From: Streptomyces sp. ATexAB-D23
GTDB taxonomy: Bacteria; Actinomycetota; Actinomycetes; Streptomycetales; Streptomycetaceae
DNA: 64,000 nt
Assembly: GCF_000373645.1 (NCBI RefSeq)
Contig: NZ_KB892009.1
Span: 104,505 to 168,504 of the forward strand
Reading direction: 5' to 3'
The notes below the pieces were generated by a model, which was given only the letters and a program-made list of their open reading frames with translations, ran no database searches and was not told the DNA's origin. Shown here piece by piece: positions 45,438-53,862 of the stretch. The position numbers were made by a program, and so were the translations under genes. Position 1 is the first letter of the stretch, and each line of letters begins with the position of its first letter.

Positions 45438-46513
45438 CGGCCCACCCGGGGATCGAGCAGCGGATACAGCACATCGGCAAGGGTGTTCGCCAGGATCACG
45501 GCGGTGGCGAAGACGAAGAACAGCCCCTGGACGAGCGGCAGGTCGGGGGTGCTCAGGCCCTGGTAGAAGAGCGAGCCGAGACCGGGCCAGGAGAACACGG
45601 TCTCCACCAGGATCTGCCCGGCCACCACATGGCCCAGATTGACGAACATCAGGGTGAAGGTGGGCAGCATCGCGTTGGGCACGGCGTGCTTGCGGCGCAC
45701 CGTGTCGTCCCGCAGACCCTTGGCGCGGGCGGTCGTCAGGTAGTCGCTGCCCATCTCGTCCAGCAGCGAGGAACGCATCACCAGCAGTGTCTGCGCGTAG
45801 CCGACCGCGACGAGGGTGATGACGGGAAGCACCATGTGGTGCGCGACGTCCATGACGTACGCGAAGCCGCTCGCCCCGTCGCCCGCGGACATCCCGCCCG
45901 TCGGGAACATCCCGGGGATCGGGCCGACGCCCACCGAGAAGACGATGATCAGGAGCAGTCCGAGCCAGAACGACGGCACGGAGTAGAGGGTGAGCGCGAG
46001 CGCGGTGTTGAACCGGTCGCTCGCGGAGCCGTTGCGCCAGGCGGTCCGGGTCCCGAGCCAGATGCCGAGCAGGCTGTACAGGACATAGGCGGTGCCGGTG
46101 AGCAGCAGCGTGGCCGGCAGCTTCTCGACGATCTTGTCGACGACCGGTGCGTGGTACGCGAACGAGGTGCCGAAGTCGCCGGTGAGCGCGTCCTTCACAT
46201 AGCTGGTGAACTGCTGCCACATCGGCTGGTCGAGACCGAACTGGTGGCGCAGCGATTCGAGCTGTTCGGCCGATACGCGCCGGCCGCCCGTCATCTGTTT
46301 GACCGGGTCGCTCGGAATGAGCCGGAAGAGGAAGAAGCTGGTGACCAGAACCGCGAACAGCGAGACGACGGCGCCCGCGATCTTGGCGGCCACGTACTTC
46401 AGATAGGCCTTGGTGTTGCGCGCCCGTGGACCGCGGGCGGCCGACGGACCGGCCGGAGCCGGGCCGTCCGCGTCCGCCTGTTTCACGAGCGCCGGAGTGC
46501 TGTCAGCTGTCAT
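45434..46513 (-). CDS. Peptide ABC transporter permease (DppB type)
   Basis: 359 aa. A hydrophilic N terminus, then the first helix (AGAVVSLFAVLVTSFFLFRL) with the DppB-like IPSDPVKQMTGG. The EAA-loop region DYLTTARAKGLRDDTVRRKH and the final FSWPGLGSLFYQGLSTPDLP are characteristic. Second gene of the operon, 98 bases downstream of the binding-protein gene. Confidence 0.94.
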   Translation of the reverse strand: MTADSTPALVKQADADGPAPAGPSAARGPRARNTKAYLKYVAAKIAGAVVSLFAVLVTSFFLFRLIPSDPVKQMTGGRRVSAEQLESLRHQFGLDQPMWQQFTSYVKDALTGDFGTSFAYHAPVVDKIVEKLPATLLLTGTAYVLYSLLGIWLGTRTAWRNGSASDRFNTALALTLYSVPSFWLGLLLIIVFSVGVGPIPGMFPTGGMSAGDGASGFAYVMDVAHHMVLPVITLVAVGYAQTLLVMRSSLLDEMGSDYLTTARAKGLRDDTVRRKHAVPNAMLPTFTLMFVNLGHVVAGQILVETVFSWPGLGSLFYQGLSTPDLPLVQGLFFVFATAVILANTLADVLYPLLDPRVGR

Positions 46514-46611
46514 GGGAACTCTCGTTACTCGTGTCGTTCCTGGAGAAACCGGCCGGCGCGGGCCTGGTGCCGCGCCCGCGCCGGCCGGTGCCTCGCATCC
46601 CGTTCGAGAAC

Positions 46612-48486
46612 CTACTCGCGATCGTCCGCCGTGGTGCGGCGGCGCCGCGAGATCAGGAAGCCACCACCTGCGAGGACCACGACCGCGACCACGATGCCGA
46701 TGATCACACCGGTGGAGGAGCCGGAGCCGCTGCTGTCCGAGTCACCGCTGCCGCTCGCCGGTACGGCCGACCACCAGCTCCAGTAACCGTCCTGGCCGTA
46801 GATGTTGCCGGCCGCCTCGGGCATGGTCGTGATCGACTTGATCTGGTCGGTGCGGTAGGCCTCGACCGCGTTCGGGTACGCGATGACGTTCATGTACCCG
46901 GAGTCGTACAGCCACGACTGCATCTGGCCGACGATGTCGGCCCGCTTGGCGGGGTCGTACTCGGCGAGCTGCTTCTTGTAGAGCCCGTCGTACGTCTCGT
47001 CGCAGATGAAGTCGTCCGTGGCCGCGCTCTGCTTGGCCTTGACGGGCAGCGCGGCGCAGGTGTGGATGCCGAGGACGAAGTCCGGGTCCGGGTTGACGGA
47101 CCAGCCGTCGAAGGCGAGGTCGTACTCACCGGCGAACCACGGCACGGAGACGTCGTCGAGGCAGTCGACCTTGAGTCCGATGCCGAGGTCGCCCCACCAC
47201 TCCTTCAGGTACTTGGCGACCGCCTTGTCGTTCGGGTCGGTGGCGTGGCACAGGATGCGCAGGTCGAGCGGCTTGCCGTCCTTGCCGACGCGCTTGTCGC
47301 CCTTGAGCTTGTAGCCCGCTTCGTCCAGCAGCTGACCCGCCTTGTCGGGGTCGTACGCGAGGGTCTGGCTCGCGGACGGCTCCCAGGCGTACTCAGGGAA
47401 GCGCGGCGGGATGTAGCCCTTGCCCTCGACGGCGTGCCCCTGGAACACCTTGTCGATGATCGTCTTGCGGTCGATCGACAGGAACAGCGCCTGGCGGACC
47501 TTCTGGTCGAGGAGCGCCTCGTTGCCGTCGCCGAACTTCTTACGGTCCTTGGTCTGCGCACCGGGGTTCACGGCCAGCGCGAAGAATCGGCGCCCCGGAC
47601 CCTCGTTGACCTTGATGTTCTTGTCGCCCTTGAGCGAGTTCGCCTGGGCGGGCGTCAGCGCGGGCGAGCCGGCGACGAAGGAGACCTCGCCCTTGCGGAG
47701 CGCGGCGACGGCCGCGTCCTGGTCCTTGTACGTCTTGAAGACCACCTCGTCGAACTTCGGCGCCCCGCGCCAGAAGTCCTTGTTGGCCTTGAGCTTCACG
47801 TACTGGTCGACCTTGTAGTCGGTCAGGATGAACGGTCCGTTGCCGACGACGGGGAAGTCCTCGTCGTTGTTGAACTTCCCGAAGTCCCCGACCTTGTCCC
47901 ACATGTGCTTGGGCACGATCGGCACGTCGAGCGCGGCCATGGTGGCCTGCGGCTCCTTGAGCTCTATGACCAGCTTGGTGGGGCTGGGGGCCGTCACCTT
48001 CTTGAAGTTGGTGACGAAGCTGCCATTGGCCTGGGCCGCGGCCTCGTCGTCCATGATCTTGTTGAACGTCCAGGCCGCGTCCTCGGCGGTGGCCTGCTGC
48101 CCGTCCGACCACTTCGAGTCGGTCCGAATGGTGTACGTCCACGTCAGCTTGTCGGCCGAAGGCTCCCACTTGGTGGCCAGGCCCGGGATGGCGTGGTTGT
48201 CCTTGGCGTCATAGTTCGTCAGGAAGTCGTACATGAGCCGGGACACGCTGGTGCTCAGCAGCTTCTGGGCGAGGAACGGGCTCAGGGAGTCGATGCCCTG
48301 CGCGACCGCGACGGTCAGCGTCTTGTTGCCGCTGTCGGCGGCCTGCGCCTGCTGGGGCGCGGCCCCGAGGGGCATGCCCGGTACGACGGACCCGGCTGCG
48401 AGAGCGAGGGCGGCGGCGCCGGAGGCCAGGAGCACACGCAGACGTGAGCGTGGCTGGGCGGAGGGTGGTGGAACTCTTACGACCAT
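46612..48486 (-). CDS. Peptide ABC transporter substrate-binding protein with C-terminal membrane anchor
   Basis: 624 aa, ATG start with GAGGA upstream. SBP family 5: DSLSPFLAQKLLS, TYTIRTDSKWSDGQQATAED, VRQALFLSIDRKTIIDKV and a long C lobe. The signal peptide ends near AQAAD and has no lipobox Cys. Instead, the C terminus has a Ser/Gly linker and one helix (GVIIGIVVAVVVLAGGGFLI) followed by SRRRRTT, so it is anchored by its tail. First gene of the operon with four transport genes. The promoter at 48561-48589 precedes it. Confidence 0.93.
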   Translation of the reverse strand: MVVRVPPPSAQPRSRLRVLLASGAAALALAAGSVVPGMPLGAAPQQAQAADSGNKTLTVAVAQGIDSLSPFLAQKLLSTSVSRLMYDFLTNYDAKDNHAIPGLATKWEPSADKLTWTYTIRTDSKWSDGQQATAEDAAWTFNKIMDDEAAAQANGSFVTNFKKVTAPSPTKLVIELKEPQATMAALDVPIVPKHMWDKVGDFGKFNNDEDFPVVGNGPFILTDYKVDQYVKLKANKDFWRGAPKFDEVVFKTYKDQDAAVAALRKGEVSFVAGSPALTPAQANSLKGDKNIKVNEGPGRRFFALAVNPGAQTKDRKKFGDGNEALLDQKVRQALFLSIDRKTIIDKVFQGHAVEGKGYIPPRFPEYAWEPSASQTLAYDPDKAGQLLDEAGYKLKGDKRVGKDGKPLDLRILCHATDPNDKAVAKYLKEWWGDLGIGLKVDCLDDVSVPWFAGEYDLAFDGWSVNPDPDFVLGIHTCAALPVKAKQSAATDDFICDETYDGLYKKQLAEYDPAKRADIVGQMQSWLYDSGYMNVIAYPNAVEAYRTDQIKSITTMPEAAGNIYGQDGYWSWWSAVPASGSGDSDSSGSGSSTGVIIGIVVAVVVLAGGGFLISRRRRTTADDRE

Positions 48487-48560
48487 GGTCAGGGTCCTCG
48501 CGTCATGACTCGCACGGAGAAGGCGGGTTGAACTCTGGTTCGCCGGCTGGTGATGCGAAG

Positions 48561-48589
48561 GTCTATCAGCGGTGGTCGAGCCGCGTCAA
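48561..48589 (-). promoter_or_regulatory. Putative promoter of the peptide transporter operon
   Basis: On the minus strand a TTGACG -35 box (48589-48584) and an ATAGAC -10 box (48566-48561) are separated by 17 bases, about 75 bases upstream of the binding-protein ATG; a good match to the housekeeping sigma consensus. Confidence 0.65.
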
Positions 48590-48628
48590 CGGTCCTCGAA
48601 ACGGCGTGTGGTCTGCGGGAATGCACAA

Positions 48629-48660
48629 AGGGCCCGCATCGCGGAGGCGATGCGGACCCT
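48629..48660 (-). terminator. Terminator after the MinD-like ATPase gene
   Basis: A 14-bp stem with one mismatch (48629-48642 with 48647-48660) and a GGAG loop. On the minus strand it lies 24 bases after the stop at 48684 and is followed by TTTGTG. Confidence 0.8.
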
Positions 48661-48683
48661 CATTGGTTCAGACCTCTGAAGCC

Positions 48684-51600
48684 TTACTGCTGAGGCGCTG
48701 GCGGCGGCTGCTGCTGCCATCCGGCGGGCGGGACGGGCCCCTGGAGTTCCGGATGCGCGGGCGCCCCCGGCTGACCGGTCCGACCCGGCTGACCAGGCTG
48801 TCCGGGCTGGCTCGGCTGTCCGGGACCGCCCTGCGGATTCTGCGGGTTCGGATGGCCCGGATGGCCCTGCGCGGGCGGCTGCTGCTGCCAGCTCTGTCCG
48901 GCGCCGGGGCCCGGCTGCGCGGGATAGGGCTGCTGACCGCCGTACGGCTGCTGCTGGTGCGGTTGCTGCGGCGGGTAGGGCTGACCGGGCTGTCCCTGGT
49001 GGCCCGGCTGCTGGGGCGCGTACGGCTGACCGGGGTACGGGGCCTGGGGCTGCTGGGGGTGCTGGGGCTGCTGAGGTGCGTACGGCTGCTGCGACGGGTA
49101 CGGCTGCTGGCCCGGGGCCTGCTGACCGGGCATCGGCTGGCCGGGGATCTGCTGACCGGGCATCGGCGGGGCGTACTGCGGAGGCGGTGCGCTGCCGTCC
49201 GACGTCCACAGTCCCTGCTGTTGCTGGGCACGCGCGAAGTCCTCGGCCACCAGGGCGGAGAGGTTGAAGTACGCCTCCCGGGTCTTCGGCCGCATCATGT
49301 CGAGATCGACCTCGGCGCCCGCCGACAGGTGCTCGTCGAACGGGACGACGACCACCCCGCGGCAGCGCGTACGGAAGTGCTGCACGATGTCGTCGACCTT
49401 GATCATCTTGCCGGTCTCGCGTACCCCGGAGATGACCGTGAGGGAACGCTGCACGAGTTCCGCGTAGCCGTGCGCCGACAGCCAGTCCAGGGTCGTGGAG
49501 GCACTCGACGCACCGTCGACCGAGGGCGTCGAGATGATGATCAGCTGGTCGGCCAGGTCCAGTACGCCGCGCATCGCGCTGTACAGCAGGCCGGTGCCCG
49601 AGTCCGTGAGGATGATCGGGTACTGCTTGCCGAGCACGTCGATCGCGCGCCGGTAGTCCTCGTCGTTGAAGGTGGTCGAGACCGCCGGGTCCACGTCGTT
49701 GGCGATGATCTCCAGACCGGAGGGCGCCTGCGAGGTGAAGCGGCGGATGTCCATGTACGAGTGGAGGTGCGGGATCGCGTGGACCAGGTCGCGGATGGTC
49801 GCGCCGGTCTCGCGGCGGACCCGGCGGCCCAGCGTGCCGGCGTCCGGGTTGGCGTCGATGGCGAGGATCTTGTCCTGCCGCTCGCTGGCCAGGGTCGAGC
49901 CGAGCGCGGTCGTCGTGGTCGTCTTGCCGACGCCGCCCTTGAGGCTGATCACCGCGATCCGGTAGCAGGAGAGCACCGGCGTGCGGATCAATTCGAGCTT
50001 GCGCTGCCGCTCCTGCTCCTCCTTCTTGCCGCCCAGCTTGAAGCGTGAGGCGCCCGAGGGGTTGCGGCTGCTCTTCGCCTTCTGCTTGCCCCGGATCAGC
50101 CGGTCGGCCGTGAGTTCCACCGCCGCTGTGTAGCCGAGCGGCGCGCCCGGCACCGAACGCTCGCGCTGGTCATGGGTGACCGGGGTGGGCCATGCGGTGC
50201 CGGACCGGGGGTCGATGGGCTGCCCCTGCCCCTGGGGGAACTGCTGCTGTTGCTGCGGGAACTGCTGAGGGTACTGCGGCTGCGGCTGCTGTTGCGGGTG
50301 CTGCTGGTGGGGCTGGACCTGGGCGGGGAGATTCGGCGTGCCGCCCTCGGCCGGCGCGTTCGGGACGCCCTGGGCCGGCGGCTGGGCGCCCTGCGGGAAG
50401 CCGTAGCCCCCCTGCGGCTGCGGTTGCTGAGGCAGCTGCTGCGCCGGCCAGGCTGCCTGCGGCTGGGGGGCCTGGGGGGCGTGAGGTGTCTGGGGTGTCT
50501 GGGGGGCTTGCGGGGCGGGTGCGTGCGGGAGTTGTGCGGGGAGGTTCGCGGCGGGGAAGGGCTGCTGCGGCTGCGGTTGGTGGGGCTGCTGGGGGTGGTG
50601 GGGCTGCTGGGGGAAGCCATAGCCGGACTGCGGCGCCGGGGCCGGGGCCGGCACAGGGGCTTGGGCTTCGGGGTGCGCGGCGGCAGCCGGTTGCGCGGCT
50701 TCCGGCTGCGGGGCGGGCGGCCGCTCGGCCTCGGGCTGGGGGGCGGCCGGCTGGAAGGAGGGCGGCAGCGGCGGGAGTCCGCCCTGTGCCGGAGCGGGAG
50801 CCCAGGGGGAGGGAGGCGCGCTCTGCGGCGCGCTGTCGGACGTTACGCCGAGGGGGGCCGAGTCCGGGACGGCGTCCGGCAGCGCGGCGCTGGTCGATGC
50901 GGCGCCGGTTGACGCGGCGCCGGTTGACGCGGCGCCGGTTGACGCGGCGTCGGCCGCTTCGTCGTCCGGGGTGCTGTCGGACGGGTTGCTGCCGGACGGG
51001 TCGCTGCCGGACGGCGCGGCCGTGGCGTCGGGGGCGTCCTCGCCGGCCGGTGAGGAGCCCGGCTCGTCGGCGTCGGACGCGTCGGGGGCATCGGCCGCCG
51101 GGGTCACCGAGGCCGCCGGCGTCGCTGGGGCCACCGAGGCCTCACCGGTCTCCGCCGACGGCTGCGAGGGCTCTCCGGCAGCCGGGGGCTCCTCGGCTTC
51201 CTCGGGCTCGTAGCCGAAGACCGTCCCCGGGGCGTCGCCCCGTGCAGCCGTGTCGCCCACACCCGAACCGGCGGATCCGGAAGCGGAGTCGGGGCCGGCG
51301 CCGGGAGCGGCCTCGGTATCGGCTGCCGCTGTGCTGTCCGCGCCGCTGCTCACCGGCTCGGCCTCGGCTTCCCGGTCCGCGATCTCCCGCCTCAGCGCCG
51401 CGGACGAGAAGCGCATCGTGGCGCCGCTCTCCAGGTCGCTTTCGTCGGAGGAGTCCGGCGGGGCCGGTGCCCAGTCGGGGTCGAAGCCGCCGCGAGCCGC
51501 GGGCGCGGGCAGCGGCACCGGCTCCCCGCTCGGCGGCGGGGGCGGTGTCAGGGGAGTCCCGGCGCCGCCCGAGGAGTCGCCCGGCGCGTTCTGCGTGTAC

Positions 51601-51719
51601 CAGGCGGGCGGGGTGTAGTCGATGGTGAACTCACCCGTCACATCGGCGGGCTCCGCGTCGGACGACTCGTCGACGGGCTTGTCCCAGCCCCCGCGCATTT
51701 CGTCCCGATCGCCGTTCAC
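48684..51719 (-). CDS. EspI-like MinD/ParA ATPase with Pro/Gln-rich arms
   Basis: 1011 aa from the GTG at 51719, chosen for the perfect AGGAGG 4-5 bases upstream. Residues 1-560 are acidic then Pro/Gln/Ala-rich and probably disordered. About 585-850 hold a MinD/ParA fold: deviant Walker [15 protein letters not shown] near 594, [31 protein letters not shown] and [16 protein letters not shown]. The C-terminal 160 residues are Pro/Gln/Gly repeats ([15 protein letters not shown]). This three-part layout matches EspI-type proteins of type VII (ESX) secretion loci. No other intact ESX gene is in the window, but an EccC-like remnant lies 1 kb away. Confidence 0.85.
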   Translation of the reverse strand: MNGDRDEMRGGWDKPVDESSDAEPADVTGEFTIDYTPPAWYTQNAPGDSSGGAGTPLTPPPPPSGEPVPLPAPAARGGFDPDWAPAPPDSSDESDLESGATMRFSSAALRREIADREAEAEPVSSGADSTAAADTEAAPGAGPDSASGSAGSGVGDTAARGDAPGTVFGYEPEEAEEPPAAGEPSQPSAETGEASVAPATPAASVTPAADAPDASDADEPGSSPAGEDAPDATAAPSGSDPSGSNPSDSTPDDEAADAASTGAASTGAASTGAASTSAALPDAVPDSAPLGVTSDSAPQSAPPSPWAPAPAQGGLPPLPPSFQPAAPQPEAERPPAPQPEAAQPAAAAHPEAQAPVPAPAPAPQSGYGFPQQPHHPQQPHQPQPQQPFPAANLPAQLPHAPAPQAPQTPQTPHAPQAPQPQAAWPAQQLPQQPQPQGGYGFPQGAQPPAQGVPNAPAEGGTPNLPAQVQPHQQHPQQQPQPQYPQQFPQQQQQFPQGQGQPIDPRSGTAWPTPVTHDQRERSVPGAPLGYTAAVELTADRLIRGKQKAKSSRNPSGASRFKLGGKKEEQERQRKLELIRTPVLSCYRIAVISLKGGVGKTTTTTALGSTLASERQDKILAIDANPDAGTLGRRVRRETGATIRDLVHAIPHLHSYMDIRRFTSQAPSGLEIIANDVDPAVSTTFNDEDYRRAIDVLGKQYPIILTDSGTGLLYSAMRGVLDLADQLIIISTPSVDGASSASTTLDWLSAHGYAELVQRSLTVISGVRETGKMIKVDDIVQHFRTRCRGVVVVPFDEHLSAGAEVDLDMMRPKTREAYFNLSALVAEDFARAQQQQGLWTSDGSAPPPQYAPPMPGQQIPGQPMPGQQAPGQQPYPSQQPYAPQQPQHPQQPQAPYPGQPYAPQQPGHQGQPGQPYPPQQPHQQQPYGGQQPYPAQPGPGAGQSWQQQPPAQGHPGHPNPQNPQGGPGQPSQPGQPGQPGRTGQPGAPAHPELQGPVPPAGWQQQPPPAPQQ
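50884..50958 (-). repeat. 15-base tandem repeat inside the MinD-like gene
   Basis: Three perfect copies of GCGGCGCCGGTTGAC (50899-50943) are flanked by one degenerate copy on each side. In the protein they encode AASTG units in the disordered N-terminal arm. Confidence 0.85.
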
Positions 51720-52352
51720 TTTGCCTCCTGATGTGGTCGAGCACCCTTTGTGCCGTGGTGGGTGGGGGCGTTCCCGTAACGCGAACCGCCCGGCTCTCCC
51801 CCTGGGACGCACATGGCCTGCCCACAGGTTCTCTGCCGCGTCCGGACCCACCCTAATCGCCGCAGGGCCCGCCACGGCAGGCCGTACGGCACCGCGAAAG
51901 CTGTCCCGTACGTCACGTACTGCCCACAAGTGGACCCAGTGCGACAGGGGGTGAAAGTCGAAGCGGTCAAATGCGCACATCTATATAGGGAAACCGAGCC
52001 ATCCATCCAGGTATCGCCTACCGGCCCGTAGCCCGTAGCCCGTAGCCCGTAGCCCGTAGCCCGTGGCGCCCGGCGCCCGCAGGCCCCCGGCAGCCCGAGG
52101 GTCCGGTCAGGGGATCTCGTGCGGCGGGGGACGGAAGGGCGAACTGGCCGGCATCCAGGAGGTGGCGAACCGCATCCGCGCGGTGTTTCACGGAACATCT
52201 GCTGGGCCTGGAGAGGAGATGGACGGAGCGCTCCAGGTCGTGACCGATACCTTGCCTCGCGCCTGTTCACCGGGGCCCACTGAACGAAACCCGCCAGACG
52301 CACCGAGGGGCACGTTCACCCGAACGTGCCCCTCCCGCGTATCCGGCCGTGC
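51720..52352. other. 633-base gap: AT-richer promoter region and heptamer repeats, no gene
   Basis: No convincing coding sequence. It holds an AT-rich CTATATAGGGAAA patch near 51981-51993, unusual here and a candidate promoter for the GTG at 51719. It also contains the CCCGTAG tandem repeats and GC-rich filler up to the DUF397 stop. The gap sits where I would expect part of a type VII secretion locus in other Streptomyces. Confidence 0.6.
52025..52066. repeat. Tandem heptamer CCCGTAG, five perfect copies plus one variant
   Basis: Copies at 52025, 52032, 52039, 52046 and 52053 are identical; the sixth (52060-52066) reads CCCGTGG. It is non-coding and immediately precedes GC-rich CGCCCGGCGCCCG. 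Confidence 0.95.
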
Positions 52353-52586
52353 CTACTTCAGGTCGAACTCGCCGTCCCTGGCGCCCAGAACGAACGCACG
52401 CCACTCGGCCTCCGTGTACCGGAGCACGGTGTCCGGGTCGAGCGAGGACCGCATGGCCACCGCTCCACCGGGAAGATGAGCGATCTCGACGCGCTCCTCG
52501 TCCTGCTCGGTCCCGGGTGCACTCAGCCACTCCACCCCCGAGATGTCGAGTGCGTACAGCTCGTCCTTCTCCGCCTGCGTGCCCAT
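52353..52586 (-). CDS. DUF397 small protein (BldB-like family)
   Basis: 77 aa from ATG at 52586, with AAAGGA nine bases upstream. DUF397 signatures: LDISGVEWLS, ERVEIAHLPGGAVAMRSSLD, LRYTEAEWRAFVLGARDGEF. Small acidic proteins of this family often pair with an XRE regulator next door; none is adjacent here. BldB, needed for aerial growth in Streptomyces, belongs to this family and in S. coelicolor lies near rpsO, so this may be its counterpart. The length differs from what I remember, so no symbol is given. Confidence 0.85.
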   Translation of the reverse strand: MGTQAEKDELYALDISGVEWLSAPGTEQDEERVEIAHLPGGAVAMRSSLDPDTVLRYTEAEWRAFVLGARDGEFDLK

Positions 52587-52709
52587 CGTGAGGGTTCCTT
52601 TCCGTACATGCCTCTGCACGGCACCGTACAGGGACCGCGGTGGCGGGGGGCCCGGTCCGTCAATCCCTTGCGTGCGACCGCGAACTGTGCCCCGGACACC
52701 CCGGTGGCC

Positions 52710-53129
52710 TCAGCTCCGCTCCGGCAGCAAGGCGGTCCGCACGAGCCGGCCACCACCGCGCCGGGTGGCGAAGCATCCGCGCCCTGTTGGCACCGGACGC
52801 CCGTGCGCCGCACCGATGAGATCGCCCTCCGCCGGGTCGCCCGACAGCACCACGCCCTGTGCGTCCAACTGCCGGACACGCTGCGTGACGGCTCGTACGT
52901 CGCCCGCGAGGCCCCTGCGGAGTTCGGGCGGGACCGGCGGGCAGCCCGTACCCGTCGTGACGAGGTCGTAGTCGTCGATGACGACGAAAATGCGCGGCCC
53001 CGTTCCCACCGACCCCGCTCCCGCGACCGCCGGGGCATGACGTCCGTGGCCGGCCGCCGTCGCGCTCGACCGCGGCACCCTGCCCCCTCGGCCCCCTCGC
53101 CCCCCGCGCGAGCGCTCACCGGCTGACAC
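52710..53129 (-). pseudogene. Decayed C-terminal remnant of a type VII secretion ATPase (EccC-like)
   Basis: 139-codon open frame (GTG, weak RBS). Its first 45 residues are Arg/Gly/Ala-rich and unlike EccC. From residue 46 the sequence follows the last ATPase domain of actinobacterial EccC: GPRIFVVIDDYDLV (Walker B region), then GVVLSGDPAEGDLIG, VPTGRGCFATRR and LVRTALLPE at the very end. About 25-35 residues expected between the Asp-Asp-Tyr-Asp segment and the Val-Leu-Ser-Gly segment are missing, as are all upstream ATPase domains. It is adjacent to rpsO, where I recall an ESX eccC gene in S. coelicolor. Likely a non-functional fossil. Confidence 0.7.
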
Positions 53130-53302
53130 CCGTCGGGACCGGTCCGGACGGCTGGTAGCCTGGCTGTGGCCGTTTGTGTACGCGTTCCCGGTTCGTTCTG
53201 GGAACTGCGCTCATCGGACCCTCGCTCCCGAGTCACCCAAGCTCCCCTGAGAACCAGACCAGGGGCACTCGTGGGCGCATCGAAGACCAAGAGGAGTACC
53301 GC

Positions 53303-53593
53303 GTGCCGCTCGACGCCGCTACGAAGAAGCAGATCATGACCGAGTTCGCGCAGAAGGAGGGCGACACCGGTTCCCCCGAGGTTCAGGTCGCCATGCTTTC
53401 GCGCCGCATCTCGGACCTGACCGAGCACCTCAAGACGCACAAGCACGACCACCACTCCCGTCGTGGTCTGCTGATCCTGGTCGGCCAGCGTCGCCGCCTC
53501 CTGCAGTACCTGGCCAAGAAGGACATCCAGCGCTTCCGTGCGCTCGTCGACCGCCTCGGCATCCGCCGCGGTGCGGCCGGCGGCGCCAAGTAA
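53303..53593 (+). CDS. rpsO: 30S ribosomal protein S15
   Basis: 96 aa from the GTG at 53303 with GAGGAG upstream. [32 protein letters not shown] and [14 protein letters not shown] are the S15 core that binds 16S helix 22. It is followed by a hairpin and then pnp, the conserved rpsO-pnp pair. The 173-base upstream gap should contain its promoter, but I did not find a clear -35/-10 pair. Confidence 0.97.
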   Translation: MPLDAATKKQIMTEFAQKEGDTGSPEVQVAMLSRRISDLTEHLKTHKHDHHSRRGLLILVGQRRRLLQYLAKKDIQRFRALVDRLGIRRGAAGGAK

Positions 53594-53604
53594 GGACGCT
53601 GTGC

Positions 53605-53641
53605 AAGGGAGCGGTTCCCTCACCCAGGGGGCCGCTCCCTT
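53605..53641 (+). terminator. Hairpin between rpsO and pnp
   Basis: 10-bp perfect stem (AAGGGAGCGG at 53605-53614 with its complement at 53632-53641), 17-base loop, followed by T. Similar intergenic hairpins in rpsO-pnp act as attenuators and RNase III sites in Streptomyces. Confidence 0.8.
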
Positions 53642-53862
53642 TGCCGTACGTGCGGTACCGGGGGCAACCTCAGTAACCTGGACGTACAACAACAGACGAG
53701 GAGAGGCGCCCACAGCCGCCGCCGGTCCTCGGTAGTGGCCCCCGGGACAACGCCCGGGAGCTTCGATCGAAGACCGGCCCCGCACACACGGCGCGCTTCT
53801 CCGCTCCGTCCGACGCCACACGGGCGCCAGGACGAAAGACGACGAGTATGGAGAATTCACTA

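Noticed and set aside
52182..52196. TGTTTCACGGAACA resembles a ParB parS site
   Set aside because: It lacks two central bases of the GTTTCACGTGAAAC consensus, so the half-site spacing is wrong.
52063..52479. Plus-strand open frame opposite the DUF397 gene
   Set aside because: Composition is that of a shadow frame; the DUF397 protein on the other strand is clear.
52353..52586. Naming the DUF397 gene bldB
   Set aside because: Family and position fit, but the length differs from my recollection and no alignment could be made.
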